Below are positions 42,776 through 51,836 of a DNA stretch of 64,000 nucleotides, one piece after another (the stretch's first letter is position 1; each line of letters starts with the position of its first letter). The position numbers were made by a program, and so were the translations under genes. Under the pieces are notes generated by a model. That model was not told where the DNA came from. It saw only the letters and a list, made by a program, of their open reading frames with translations, and made no database searches. Source of the stretch: Arcicella rigui (GTDB lineage Bacteria > Bacteroidota > Bacteroidia > Cytophagales > Spirosomataceae); assembly GCF_034929435.1 (NCBI RefSeq), contig NZ_JAYFUM010000028.1:1-64000 (forward strand), given 5' to 3'.

Positions 42776-45271
42776 ATGTCGAAAAACTTAGTAATAGTAG
42801 AGTCTCCAGCAAAGGCAAAGACCATTGAGGGATATTTAGGGAAAGATTTTACAGTAAAATCTTCCTTTGGTCACGTCCGAGATTTACCAAAAGAAAACGA
42901 CGCCATCGACGTTAAAAATGGTTTCAAACCTACTTATATTATCTCACCAGAAAAGATAAAAGTAGTAAACGAACTAAAATCAGCCGTTAAAGCCGCAGAC
43001 GAAGTATGGCTGGCAACGGATGATGACCGTGAGGGTGAATCTATCTCATGGCATTTAAAAGAAGCCCTCGGACTTTCTGACAGTACCAAAAGAATCGTTT
43101 TTCGTGAAATCACGAAAAAGGCGATTCAAAACGCTATTCAAAACCCAAGAACGATTGATGTGGATTTGGTAAATGCACAACAAGCTCGTAGAGTATTGGA
43201 TAGATTGATTGGCTTTGAACTTTCGCCAGTTCTGTGGTCGAAAGTAAAAAAAGGCTTGTCGGCGGGTAGAGTGCAATCGGTGGCGGTAAGAATTGTAGTA
43301 GAGAGAGAAAGAGAAATCGAAGGTTTTGAAGCAAAATCATCTTTCAAAATTGTTGCATTATTCCCCTTAGCAGGCGGAAAAGTTTTACAAGCAGAATTAC
43401 CCAAAAACTTTGAAACAGAAACGGCTGCCAGAGCTTTCTTAGAAAAATGTATCGGTGCAGAATTTAAAATTAAAAACTTAGAAACCAAACCTGCCAAGAA
43501 ATCGCCAACTGCTCCTTTTACCACTTCTACTTTACAACAAGAGGCTTCACGAAAATTAGGATATTCGGTAGCTTCTACGATGATGTATGCACAGAAATTG
43601 TATGAGGCTGGTAAGATTTCTTATATGAGAACCGACTCAACCAGTCTTTCTGATGAAGCAATTGCCAAAGCAAAAGAAGCCATCACCAATGCCTATGGGG
43701 TTGATTATGTACAAACTCGTCAGTACAAAACCAAAGACGAATCTGCACAAGAAGCTCACGAAGCCATTCGTCCAACTGACTTTGCGGTAAGTACGCTTTC
43801 GGGAGATGCTAAAGAAAGACGTTTGTATGAATTAATTTGGAAACGTGCTATCGCCTCGCAAATGGCTGATGCACAATTAGAAAGAACAACCGCAACGGTT
43901 GGTATTTCTAAAACTTCTGAAGAATTAATTGCACAAGGCGAAGTAATCAAATTCGACGGTTTCTTGAAAGTATATTTAGAAAGTAAAGACGATGAAGAAG
44001 ATGAGGACAATTCAAAAATGTTGCCTCCTTTGAAAATCGGTCAGATTCTCAATTTAGATACTTTAAAAGCTACTGAACGTTTTTCTCGTCCCCCAGCCCG
44101 TTACACAGAAGCGAGTTTGGTAAAGGCTTTAGAAGACAAAGGCGTAGGTCGTCCTTCTACTTACGCTCCTACGATTTCAACAATTATCAAGCGTGAATAC
44201 GTAGTGAAAGAAGACCGTGAAGGCAAAGAGCGTTCTTTCAAAGAAATTGTGTTGAAGGATAACCAAATTACTGAAAAAACAGGAAAAGAAACTTATGGAA
44301 CAGAAAAAGCCAAGCTTTTCCCGACCTCAGTTGGAATGGTTGTTAATGACTTCTTAGTTGAAAATTTCAAAGAAGTAGTCGATTTCAAATTCACAGCCGA
44401 TATGGAAGATGAATTTGATGAAATTGCCAAAGGAAAAGTAGAATGGTCGAAAATGATTGATAATTTCTATCAAGGTTTTCACCAAACAATTGAAGATAGT
44501 AAAGGCGTTGACAGAAATACGGTAGGTTCGTCTCGTGATTTGGGTATTGACCCAAAAACTGGCAAACCAGTTTCGGTACGATTAGGTAAATTTGGCCCTT
44601 ATGTACAATTGGGCGAAGCCAAAAGTAAAGATGACGAAAAGCCTATTTATTACAACTTAAAGAAAGACCAATTAGTCAGCAGTATTACACTTGAGGAGGC
44701 TTTAGCTTTGATGGAATTACCCAAACTTCCGAGAGAAGTGGGTTTCTTTGAAGATAAACCAATGGTAATTGGTGCTGGGAAAATGGGGCCATATATTCGT
44801 CACGATGATAAATATACGAGTCTTCCACCTAACGAAGACCCTTTCACAATTACCGAAGAACGTGCCATTGAATTATTGTTAGAAAAACGCCAGGCAGATG
44901 TAGGAAGTGCTATTGGTAGTTTTGAAGGAGAACCAATTACGACTGGCAAAGGAAGATTTGGGCCTTATGTGAAACACAATGGTAAGTTTTACTCTTTGGG
45001 AAGAGGAGAAAATATTGACACCATCACAAGTGAAAGAGCAATCGAAATCATTTTGAAAAAGCGTGATAGCGAAGCCAATAAGTACTTGAAGGAGTTTCCT
45101 GAAAATGATGCTATCAAAGTAGTCAACGGAATGTATGGGCCATATATTCAGATTGGTAAACGAAATATCAAAATTCCAAAAGATATTAAACCAGAAGATT
45201 TGACTTTGGAAGATTGTATCAAACTTGGTGAAGAAGCTCCTGCTCCTTCTGCAAGAGGGAAGAAGAAGTAA
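42776..45271 (+). CDS. topA: DNA topoisomerase I
   Basis: An 831-residue type IA topoisomerase that relaxes negative supercoils. The Toprim part has IVESPAKAKTIEGYLG (7-22) and ATDDDREGESISWHL (80-94). The active tyrosine is Tyr283 in ISYMRTDSTSLS. The C-terminal quarter has repeated GPYV/GPYI units (GKFGPYVQLG, GKMGPYIRHD, GRFGPYVKHNG, GMYGPYIQIG), Zn-free topoisomerase repeats, instead of Cys4 fingers. This is usual for the phylum. Ends with a basic GKKK tail. Confidence 0.97.
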   Translation: MSKNLVIVESPAKAKTIEGYLGKDFTVKSSFGHVRDLPKENDAIDVKNGFKPTYIISPEKIKVVNELKSAVKAADEVWLATDDDREGESISWHLKEALGLSDSTKRIVFREITKKAIQNAIQNPRTIDVDLVNAQQARRVLDRLIGFELSPVLWSKVKKGLSAGRVQSVAVRIVVEREREIEGFEAKSSFKIVALFPLAGGKVLQAELPKNFETETAARAFLEKCIGAEFKIKNLETKPAKKSPTAPFTTSTLQQEASRKLGYSVASTMMYAQKLYEAGKISYMRTDSTSLSDEAIAKAKEAITNAYGVDYVQTRQYKTKDESAQEAHEAIRPTDFAVSTLSGDAKERRLYELIWKRAIASQMADAQLERTTATVGISKTSEELIAQGEVIKFDGFLKVYLESKDDEEDEDNSKMLPPLKIGQILNLDTLKATERFSRPPARYTEASLVKALEDKGVGRPSTYAPTISTIIKREYVVKEDREGKERSFKEIVLKDNQITEKTGKETYGTEKAKLFPTSVGMVVNDFLVENFKEVVDFKFTADMEDEFDEIAKGKVEWSKMIDNFYQGFHQTIEDSKGVDRNTVGSSRDLGIDPKTGKPVSVRLGKFGPYVQLGEAKSKDDEKPIYYNLKKDQLVSSITLEEALALMELPKLPREVGFFEDKPMVIGAGKMGPYIRHDDKYTSLPPNEDPFTITEERAIELLLEKRQADVGSAIGSFEGEPITTGKGRFGPYVKHNGKFYSLGRGENIDTITSERAIEIILKKRDSEANKYLKEFPENDAIKVVNGMYGPYIQIGKRNIKIPKDIKPEDLTLEDCIKLGEEAPAPSARGKKK

Positions 45272-45352
45272 ATATGAATTTTGAGTTATGAATTATCATT
45301 ATTGGAAAAACTTAATTCATTTAAAATCATTTGTAATTCAGTAGAGTTAAAG

Positions 45353-45385
45353 AAAGGTTGTCGATTTTAATTGACGACCTTTTTT
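45353..45385 (+). terminator. topA terminator
   Basis: AAAGGTTGTC (45353-45362) pairs with GACGACCTTT (45373-45382) with one G-U pair, followed by TTT. It lies about 80 bases past topA. Confidence 0.7.
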
Positions 45386-45450
45386 GATTTTAAAAATATA
45401 CTATTTATCTTGTAGTCAATCACTTACACTCATTTTTCAAATTCAGAACG

Positions 45451-46320
45451 ATGTTTATTCTTAATGATAACGGAAGATTTATCTCTATTTTATCAGATTA
45501 TGGTTTCAAAGTCACCTTTGGCAATGAAGCTGATACCACTTTTCTAAAAAAGGCATTAGAGGCATTAATTTGTTCACCAAGTCCAATTAAAAAGGTTTCA
45601 TTTATTAAAAATGAAATATCCGCAATTACTATTGATAGTAGAAGCGGGATTTATGACATTGCTTGTATTGATGAAAGTGGAAATCATTTTATTGTTGAAA
45701 TGCAATTAAGTGAGTACCCGGAGTTTATTCAACGAATGAAATTTTATGCTTTACATCGCTTCAATACTTTGGTAAAAAAAGGGGCTTATCGCTTTGATAA
45801 TTTGCAAAAAATTTACTGTATTGGTATATTGTCGCAGAATATTTTCCCTGAAATTGAAGACTATCATAACATCGCTGTTTTGAGAAATAAAAACAATGAA
45901 ATTATTGATGATCAATTAACGTTTGTAACATTAGAATTAGCAAAATTCAACAAGCAACTAAGCAATATTCAAACCAATTTAGACAAGTTGATTTATACCA
46001 TGAAAAATGTACATACAATCACTGAAACTTCTCAATTTCCATCATTTTGGACAGAAGAGTGGCTACACAAAGCTATTAATGAGATTGATTTAAGAGCATT
46101 TACTCCTGAGCAAAAACTTATGTATGAAATGGCTATTTCTGCTAATGCGTTAGCTATTAAGAATGAAAATAAGAAAATTTTATTAGTCAAACGTGAAAGC
46201 ATTCAGAAAGCTTTGAAACGAGGAAAACTAACGTTGGATGAAATTGCAGAAGATTATAGTGTTAGTATAGATTTTGTAATTGAGATACAAAATGAAATAA
46301 ATAACACCGAGAATTCATAG
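45451..46320 (+). CDS. Rpn-type PD-(D/E)XK nuclease / transposase-like protein
   Basis: A 289-residue protein of the Rpn/PDDEXK nuclease family. The start region LSDYGFKVTFGNEADTTFLKKALEAL is typical. The nuclease core has Asp in YDIACIDESG and Glu-x-Gln in FIVEMQLSEYPEFIQRM. The C-terminal tail LTLDEIAEDYSVSIDFV looks like a helix-turn-helix. Related E. coli proteins promote recombination. The gene is an isolated single unit between terminators, as mobile-type genes often are. The tail's twin is encoded alone at 27980-28165. Confidence 0.9.
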   Translation: MFILNDNGRFISILSDYGFKVTFGNEADTTFLKKALEALICSPSPIKKVSFIKNEISAITIDSRSGIYDIACIDESGNHFIVEMQLSEYPEFIQRMKFYALHRFNTLVKKGAYRFDNLQKIYCIGILSQNIFPEIEDYHNIAVLRNKNNEIIDDQLTFVTLELAKFNKQLSNIQTNLDKLIYTMKNVHTITETSQFPSFWTEEWLHKAINEIDLRAFTPEQKLMYEMAISANALAIKNENKKILLVKRESIQKALKRGKLTLDEIAEDYSVSIDFVIEIQNEINNTENS

Positions 46321-46366
46321 TTTTTTACACAATCTATACCTTAAATTATTATCTCTAACATAAATT

Positions 46367-47077
46367 ATGAAAGCCTCAAAAAAGAAATTAGTCGTATTAA
46401 CAGGTGCTGGTATTTCAGCAGAAAGTGGCATTCCTACTTTTAGAGCTTCAGACGGACTTTGGGAAAATCATGCCATCGAAGATGTGGCTACTCCCGAAGG
46501 TTTCAGGAAAAACCCTGCTTTGGTTTTACGGTTTTATAACGAACGTAGAGCTAAATTAGACCAAGTTGAACCAAATGAAGGGCATAAAATTTTGGCTCGT
46601 TTAGAAAAATACTTTGATGTACAAATCATTACTCAGAACGTTGATAATCTTCACGAAAGAGCAGGTTCAAAAAAAGTATTGCATTTACATGGTGAATTAA
46701 CCAAAGCTCGCTCAACAGTTGATAGTAGTTTGGTCTATGAAATTGGTACAAAAGCTATCAATTTAGGCGACAAATGTGAAAAAGGCTCACAGCTTCGCCC
46801 ACACATTGTTTGGTTTCATGAAGATGTTCCACTGATTGAAACCGCCGTAAAGCTAACAGAGGAAGCTGATATTTTTGTTGTAGTGGGTACTTCATTACAA
46901 GTATATCCTGCGGCAGGTTTGGTTAATTATGTGGCAGGTTTTGTGCCGATTTATATTATCGACCCTAAAAAACCAGCAGTATCAACCCGCAAGAATATGA
47001 TTTTTGTTGAAGAAATTGGAAGCGTTGGTCTGGCTAAATTATGGGATATTTTAGTGAATGATAAGCCGACCCATTAA
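46367..47077 (+). CDS. cobB: Sir2-family NAD-dependent deacylase
   Basis: A 236-residue sirtuin. NAD motif TGAGISAESGIPTFR (12-26), QNVDNLHERAG near 90-100, catalytic His108 in HLHGE. Tyr57 and Arg60 in FYNERR match the Tyr-x-x-Arg pair of class III sirtuins, which prefer acidic acyl groups such as succinyl. The small domain has only one Cys (GDKCEKGSQ), so the usual Zn-binding Cys4 site is absent. It may still fold; relatives in the phylum also lack it. Next to folD, but that has its own promoter. Confidence 0.92.
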   Translation: MKASKKKLVVLTGAGISAESGIPTFRASDGLWENHAIEDVATPEGFRKNPALVLRFYNERRAKLDQVEPNEGHKILARLEKYFDVQIITQNVDNLHERAGSKKVLHLHGELTKARSTVDSSLVYEIGTKAINLGDKCEKGSQLRPHIVWFHEDVPLIETAVKLTEEADIFVVVGTSLQVYPAAGLVNYVAGFVPIYIIDPKKPAVSTRKNMIFVEEIGSVGLAKLWDILVNDKPTH

Positions 47078-47082
47078 TTTCT

Positions 47083-47113
47083 TTTGCTTAACCCAAAACA
47101 AGCCGTAATTTTG
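47083..47113 (+). promoter_or_regulatory. folD promoter
   Basis: TTG at 47084-47086 and TAATTTTG at 47106-47113 are 19 bp apart, matching the -33/-7 pattern of Bacteroidota. It overlaps the end of the gap after the sirtuin gene and gives a leader near 20 nt. Confidence 0.65.
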
Positions 47114-47140
47114 TGCCTTTAAAATACAAAATACAAAACC

Positions 47141-48022
47141 ATGCAAATCATAGACGGGAAAGCAGTTGCTGACGAAATCAAAAAAGAAATCGCACAGGAA
47201 GTAGCTGAAATCAAAGCATCAGGTGGGAAAACGCCTCATTTAGTAGCTATTTTGGTCGGAAACAATGGAGCTTCCGAAACGTATGTTGCTAACAAAGTAA
47301 AATCTTGTCAAGAATTAGGATTCAATTCTACACTTCTTCGCTTTGACCCAAGTATCACTGAAGCTGAATTATTGGCTGAAGTACAAAAAGTGAATGATAA
47401 TGATGATATGGATGGACTTATCGTTCAATTACCCCTCCCCGACCATATCAACCCTGATAAAGTAATGGAAGCAATTGCTCCAAAAAAAGACGTTGACGGC
47501 TTCCACCCTATCAATATTGGTAGAATGGCGAAAGGTCTTCCAGCTTATATTTCTGCTACTCCACAAGGTGTCTTAGATTTATTAGCCTATTACAATATCG
47601 AAACTTCTGGAAAACATTGTGTAGTAGTGGGTCGTAGCCAAATTGTGGGCTTGCCAATGTCTATTTTAATGCAACGTAATACTAAAATCGGAAACTGTAC
47701 CGTAACGCTTACACACTCGAAAACAAAAGATTTACCAGCCGTTTGTGCTACTGCTGATATTTTAATTGCCGCCTTGGGTCGTCCTGAATTTATCACTGCT
47801 GAATACGTAAAAGAAGGGGCTGTGGTAATCGACGTTGGTTTAACAAGAGTAGTAGATACTATTAAAAAATCTGGTTTTGCCTTGAAAGGTGACGTGAAGT
47901 TTGACGAAGTAGCTCCTAAATGTTCATATATTACTCCTGTGCCTAAAGGCGTTGGGCCAATGACCATTGTTTCTTTGATGAAAAATACATTGTTGTCGGC
48001 AAAAAATGCAATATACCAATAG
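47141..48022 (+). CDS. folD: methylene-THF dehydrogenase / cyclohydrolase
   Basis: A 293-residue bifunctional folate enzyme that interconverts methylene-, methenyl- and formyl-THF. It has ETYVANKVKSCQELGF with the catalytic Lys, DGLIVQLPLPDHIN, KKDVDGFHPINIGRM and the NADP site VVGRSQIVGLPMSILMQ. TPVPKGVGPMTI is the C-terminal signature. A clear promoter lies just upstream. Confidence 0.97.
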   Translation: MQIIDGKAVADEIKKEIAQEVAEIKASGGKTPHLVAILVGNNGASETYVANKVKSCQELGFNSTLLRFDPSITEAELLAEVQKVNDNDDMDGLIVQLPLPDHINPDKVMEAIAPKKDVDGFHPINIGRMAKGLPAYISATPQGVLDLLAYYNIETSGKHCVVVGRSQIVGLPMSILMQRNTKIGNCTVTLTHSKTKDLPAVCATADILIAALGRPEFITAEYVKEGAVVIDVGLTRVVDTIKKSGFALKGDVKFDEVAPKCSYITPVPKGVGPMTIVSLMKNTLLSAKNAIYQ

Positions 48023-48101
48023 AAATTAGTACTTAATAGGGCAAATCATATAAATACGCTAAAAATCGCTTTTTGTCTGCATTATTACAAAATGATTTTC
48101 G

Positions 48102-48109
48102 TACTTTTG
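48102..48109 (+). promoter_or_regulatory. prs promoter -7 element
   Basis: TACTTTTG matches TAnnTTTG exactly. A TTG at 48073-48075 is 26 bp away, longer than usual. It lies about 70 bp before the prs start. Confidence 0.45.
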
Positions 48110-48180
48110 CGGTCAATTTCAGAAAAAGTATTTCAAAGATAATATTGAATTAAGAGAGGCTTAAAAATCTCTCCAAAAAA

Positions 48181-49122
48181 ATGGCTGCTATCAATCAAGT
48201 TAAGATTTTCACTGGGTCATCTTCCGAATATTTAGCAAAAGAAATTGCTCGTTTTTACGGTAAAGACTTAGGGCTTTCTTCTGTTCAACGTTTCTCAGAC
48301 GGAGAGATGTCACCAAGTTTTAATGAATCAATCAGAGGTTGTGATGTATTTATCATTCAATCAACTTTCCCACCAGCAGATAATATGTTGGAGCTTTTGT
48401 TGATGATTGATGGAGCTCGTCGTGCTTCTGCTCACTATGTTACAGTGGTGATTCCTTATTTTGGATATTCTCGTCAAGATAGAAAAGACAAACCAAGAGT
48501 AGGTATCGGTGCTAAATTAGTAGCCAATTTATTGACTGCTGCTGGTGCTGATAGATTAATGACTTTGGACTTACACGCAGGTCAAATTCAAGGTTTCTTT
48601 GACTTCCCAGTAGATCACTTAGAAGGAACTGCCATTTTTGTTCCTTATCTAAAATCTTTAGGATTAAATAACTTACTTTTTGCTTCTCCTGACGTTGGTG
48701 GTGTGGTTCGTACTCGTAATGTTGCCAAGTTCTTCAATGCTGAAATGGTAATTTGCGATAAGCAACGTAAACGTGCCAACGAAGTAGCTACCATGCAATT
48801 AATTGGTGACGTTACAGGAGCTGACGTAGTATTAGTCGATGACTTAATTGATACAGGTGGTACAATGTGCAAAGCCGCTCAGTTAATTATGGATAAAGGG
48901 GCAAAATCAGTAAGAGCTATCGTTACTCACCCAGTACTTTCTGGAAAAGCTTATGATAATATCAATAATTCAGTACTTACTGAATTGGTTGTAACAGACA
49001 CGATTCCGTTGAAACAACCTTGTGATAAAATCAAAGTATTATCAGTAGCCGAATTATTCGCCAAAGCAATTGGCAGAATTCGTGACCATGAATCTATCAG
49101 TTCATTATTCATAAAAAATTAA
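48181..49122 (+). CDS. prs: ribose-phosphate pyrophosphokinase
   Basis: A 313-residue PRPP synthetase. KIFTGSSSEYLAKEIA opens the protein. YFGYSRQDRKDKPRVGIGAKLVANLL holds the ATP loop, DLHAGQIQGFFDFPVDHL the metal site, and VVLVDDLIDTGGTMCKAA the PRPP-binding loop. It makes PRPP from ribose-5-phosphate and ATP for nucleotides, His and Trp. rplY follows 76 bp later, a common pairing in this phylum. Confidence 0.98.
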   Translation: MAAINQVKIFTGSSSEYLAKEIARFYGKDLGLSSVQRFSDGEMSPSFNESIRGCDVFIIQSTFPPADNMLELLLMIDGARRASAHYVTVVIPYFGYSRQDRKDKPRVGIGAKLVANLLTAAGADRLMTLDLHAGQIQGFFDFPVDHLEGTAIFVPYLKSLGLNNLLFASPDVGGVVRTRNVAKFFNAEMVICDKQRKRANEVATMQLIGDVTGADVVLVDDLIDTGGTMCKAAQLIMDKGAKSVRAIVTHPVLSGKAYDNINNSVLTELVVTDTIPLKQPCDKIKVLSVAELFAKAIGRIRDHESISSLFIKN

Positions 49123-49198
49123 TTTAAACGGTTGATTGAAGATAGGAATTAAGGTTTTACCTTGAAACTGACAGGCTTTCAACACAAATCACTCAAAA

Positions 49199-49762
49199 AT
49201 GAGAAAGATTGAAATCGTAGGGTATAACAGAGAAACCCTTGGAACAAAATCAGCAAAAGATCTTCGTGCAGAAGCTTTAGCTCCATGTGTATTGTACGGT
49301 GGTGAAAAACAAATTCACTTTGCTGTACCAATGATTCTTTTCCGTGAATTATTATATACTCCAGAAGTATCAGAAGTAATCTTAAATATCGAAGGTGAAA
49401 TCCACCACGCTATCGTTCAAGATTCACAATTCCACCCAGTATCAGAAATGATTCTTCACGTTGACTTTTTAGAAATCGTTGAAGGTAAAGAAATCAAAAT
49501 TGATGTTCCTGTGAAAGTTATTGGTGATGCACCAGGCGTTCGTAAGGGGGGTAAAATGGTTCAAAAATTACGTAAAGTATCTTTGAAAGGTTTAGCTGAT
49601 AACATTCCTGACTTTATCGAAGCTGATATTACAGGTTTGGACTTAGGTCAAACTTTAAAAGTTGCTAAATTGAAAGCTACAGATGTTGTGATTTTAAATA
49701 ATCCTTCAGCACCAGTAGCAACAATTGATATTCCACGTGCTTTAAGAGGAAAACTTAACTAA
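49199..49762 (+). CDS. rplY: 50S ribosomal protein L25 (Ctc form)
   Basis: A 187-residue L25/TL5/Ctc protein that binds 5S rRNA. The N-terminal L25 domain runs from MRKIEIVGYNRETLGTKSAKDLRAE through HPVSEMILHVDFLEI. The C-terminal Ctc beta domain covers about 95-187 (KIDVPVKVIGDAPGVRKGGKM and DIPDFIEADITGLDLG-like text). It is downstream of prs and ends at a terminator. Confidence 0.96.
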   Translation: MRKIEIVGYNRETLGTKSAKDLRAEALAPCVLYGGEKQIHFAVPMILFRELLYTPEVSEVILNIEGEIHHAIVQDSQFHPVSEMILHVDFLEIVEGKEIKIDVPVKVIGDAPGVRKGGKMVQKLRKVSLKGLADNIPDFIEADITGLDLGQTLKVAKLKATDVVILNNPSAPVATIDIPRALRGKLN

Positions 49763-49796
49763 TCTTTAGTTTTCTCAATTACTGATAGATTTTACG

Positions 49797-49830
49797 AGCA
49801 GTTGTATCTAATGATACAACTGCTTTTTTA
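49797..49830 (+). terminator. rplY terminator
   Basis: AGCAGTTGTATC (49797-49808) pairs exactly with GATACAACTGCT (49813-49824) over a 4-nt loop and is followed by TTTTTT. Confidence 0.9.
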
Positions 49831-49856
49831 TTTTCAATACTTCTGTTTTCTAATAC

Positions 49857-49905
49857 AATTCTAATATGAGATTAAGGCGAGCTTAAGTTTACTACACGAA
49901 ATTTG
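49857..49905 (+). promoter_or_regulatory. activator-like motif and promoter of the stress-protein gene
   Basis: AATTCTAATATGAGATTAAG (49857-49876) differs by one base from the motif at 53216-53235 before nhaD. In both places the TTTG of the -7 element begins 45 bp after the motif start (49902 here). The -7 here is GAAATTTG. The pair surrounds a response regulator/kinase operon, which suggests a shared binding site. Confidence 0.6.
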
Positions 49906-49969
49906 TTTCCGTAACCAGTATAATCCATACAGGTAGTAATCAAAGTATTTACTCTAAAATTCGATACTT

Positions 49970-50893
49970 ATGGAAACAATATGCGTTCAAAAAATCCTTG
50001 TTCCGATAGACTTTAGCGAAGCTTCGTTAAATGCACTGAACACTGCCATTTTTATGGCTCAAAGGCAACATGCACAAATCATTCTGTTTCATGTTGTGAA
50101 TACTTATAGCATTCTTCCGAATCCAGACCATGATATAATTTATGATAGTAATTTAGAAAAACTACTGGACGAACATCTAAAAAATATCCGAAAATTAGCT
50201 GATAAAATCACCCATCAATACTTCGTAGATTGTAGGGCTTTTATCCGAACAGGGTTGGTTTCATCTGAAATTTTACGAGCATCCATTGATTTTTATGCAG
50301 ATATTATCGTTCTGAGTACTTATAGCACTTCATCGACAAACAATCATTTCCGAATTGGCTCAAATACCTTGAGTGTTATCAAAAATGCCAATTGCCCAGT
50401 TCTGACTGTTCCGCCAGAGCAAAAATTTGAAAAATTCAGTACTATTCTTTATCCAATCAGACCTGTGAAGGGAGCTTTAGAACAATACGATTTAGCAAAA
50501 ACTATTTTGCGTGAAAATAAAGCTGAACTCATCGTGGTAGGAATGGTAGATAATACTCACAAAGAAAGCTTTGAATTATTAAATCAAGAAACGGCTTTGT
50601 TGAATCAAAAATTAAAAGAAGACAACTTGAAAGCCCAAAGTTACTTTTACTTTAGCCAAGATATGCCGAATAAAATCCTTGAGAAAGCTCAGGATTTTCA
50701 AGCAGACTTACTTGTCCTTACCGCTACACTCGACCATAAAGTACAGGATTATTACCTTGGCCCTTTTGTTGAAAGAATTTTACATTTTGCCAAAATCCCC
50801 GTACTGTCGATACGCCCAAAACCTTCTGATACTTTAGAAATTGCACCTGTAAACCATAAAAATTACGCTATAAAAATGCTCGGAATTATCTGA
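49970..50893 (+). CDS. tandem universal stress protein
   Basis: A 307-residue cytosolic protein of two UspA domains. The first begins QKILVPIDFSEASLNALNTAI and ends near FRIGSNTLSVIKNANCPVLTVP; the second has LVVLTATLDHKVQDYYLGPFVERILHFAKIPVLSIRP. The G-2x-G-9x-S/T nucleotide motif is only weakly kept, so ATP binding is uncertain. The upstream 20-bp motif and the neighbouring two-component genes suggest it is induced with nhaD. Confidence 0.92.
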   Translation: METICVQKILVPIDFSEASLNALNTAIFMAQRQHAQIILFHVVNTYSILPNPDHDIIYDSNLEKLLDEHLKNIRKLADKITHQYFVDCRAFIRTGLVSSEILRASIDFYADIIVLSTYSTSSTNNHFRIGSNTLSVIKNANCPVLTVPPEQKFEKFSTILYPIRPVKGALEQYDLAKTILRENKAELIVVGMVDNTHKESFELLNQETALLNQKLKEDNLKAQSYFYFSQDMPNKILEKAQDFQADLLVLTATLDHKVQDYYLGPFVERILHFAKIPVLSIRPKPSDTLEIAPVNHKNYAIKMLGII

Positions 50894-50928
50894 ACCAATA
50901 CAAGAACCATTAGCAATATCTACACCTT

Positions 50929-50974
50929 TCTCAGAGAATATCTTTAGTCAGGGTTTCTGAAGTATTCTCTGAGA
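50929..50974. other. hairpin between usp and response regulator genes
   Basis: TCTCAGAGAATA (50929-50940) is the exact complement of TATTCTCTGAGA (50963-50974), with a 22-nt loop. The following TAAAATAC is not a strong U-tract. It may be an attenuating or terminating hairpin in the 250-bp gap before the regulator gene. Confidence 0.5.
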
Positions 50975-51142
50975 TAAAATACTTATTTTTAAGTAATTGG
51001 GCAAAATTGCGTTAATTTTACCCGCTTTATGCTTGAGACAATAAGCACTGAGCAGAAAATTCAATAGTTATTTTTCCTCTTGCTTGAAGCAAAATAGTTA
51101 AAGCTCATCTTGCACGAATACTTAATTCACTAAAAATAATTC

Positions 51143-51835
51143 ATGGAAAATAAAATGAATATTTTGTTGATTGAAGACGACAAAAGAGTATCTGACAGCC
51201 TCAGAAATGGCTTAGAGAAAAAGAATTTTACCGTTGAGCCGGCTTATGATGGTTATATTGGTTCTCGTTTGGCAACAACAAATACTTATGATATTATTTT
51301 ATTAGACCTCAATTTGCCCATCATGAATGGTTTTGACATCTGTAAAATTATTCGGCAGCAGCAAATCAACACGCCTATTTTGATGCTTACAGCTATGGGC
51401 GAAATTGACGATAAAGTAAAGGGATTTGACTACGGTGCGGATGATTATTTAGTAAAACCTTTTGAGTTTCGGGAACTATTAGCCAGGATACAAGCCCTTT
51501 TGCGAAGAGCAAATCCAAGCCAGCAGTCAGTTTCTGAAATATTGACTGAAGCCAATCTAACGATGGATTTACGAACCAAGACCGTCAGTAGAGATGGGCA
51601 AAGTATAGAACTCACCGCAAGAGAATTTGAATTGCTTGAGTATATGCTACGAAACAAAGGACGAGTATTATCAAAAATAGACATTGTAGAAAACGTTTGG
51701 GATTTGAATTTTGATACAAGTACCAACATCGTAGAAGTTTATATCAATTACTTACGCAAAAAAATAGATAAATCTTTTGAACCAAAGCTTATTCATACCA
51801 AAACGGGCTTGGGCTATGTGTTAAAAACCAATTAA
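51143..51835 (+). CDS. OmpR-family response regulator
   Basis: A 230-residue regulator. Receiver domain with acidic pair EDD near 11-13, phospho-acceptor Asp55 (LLDLNLP) and Lys in DYLVKPFE. The winged-helix DNA-binding domain covers about 130-230 (LTAREFELLEYMLRNKG, then VEVYINYLRKKID and GLGYVLKTN). It is followed after 1 bp by its kinase gene. Its likely sites are the matching motifs at 49857 and 53216. Confidence 0.96.
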   Translation: MENKMNILLIEDDKRVSDSLRNGLEKKNFTVEPAYDGYIGSRLATTNTYDIILLDLNLPIMNGFDICKIIRQQQINTPILMLTAMGEIDDKVKGFDYGADDYLVKPFEFRELLARIQALLRRANPSQQSVSEILTEANLTMDLRTKTVSRDGQSIELTAREFELLEYMLRNKGRVLSKIDIVENVWDLNFDTSTNIVEVYINYLRKKIDKSFEPKLIHTKTGLGYVLKTN

Positions 51836-51836
51836 A

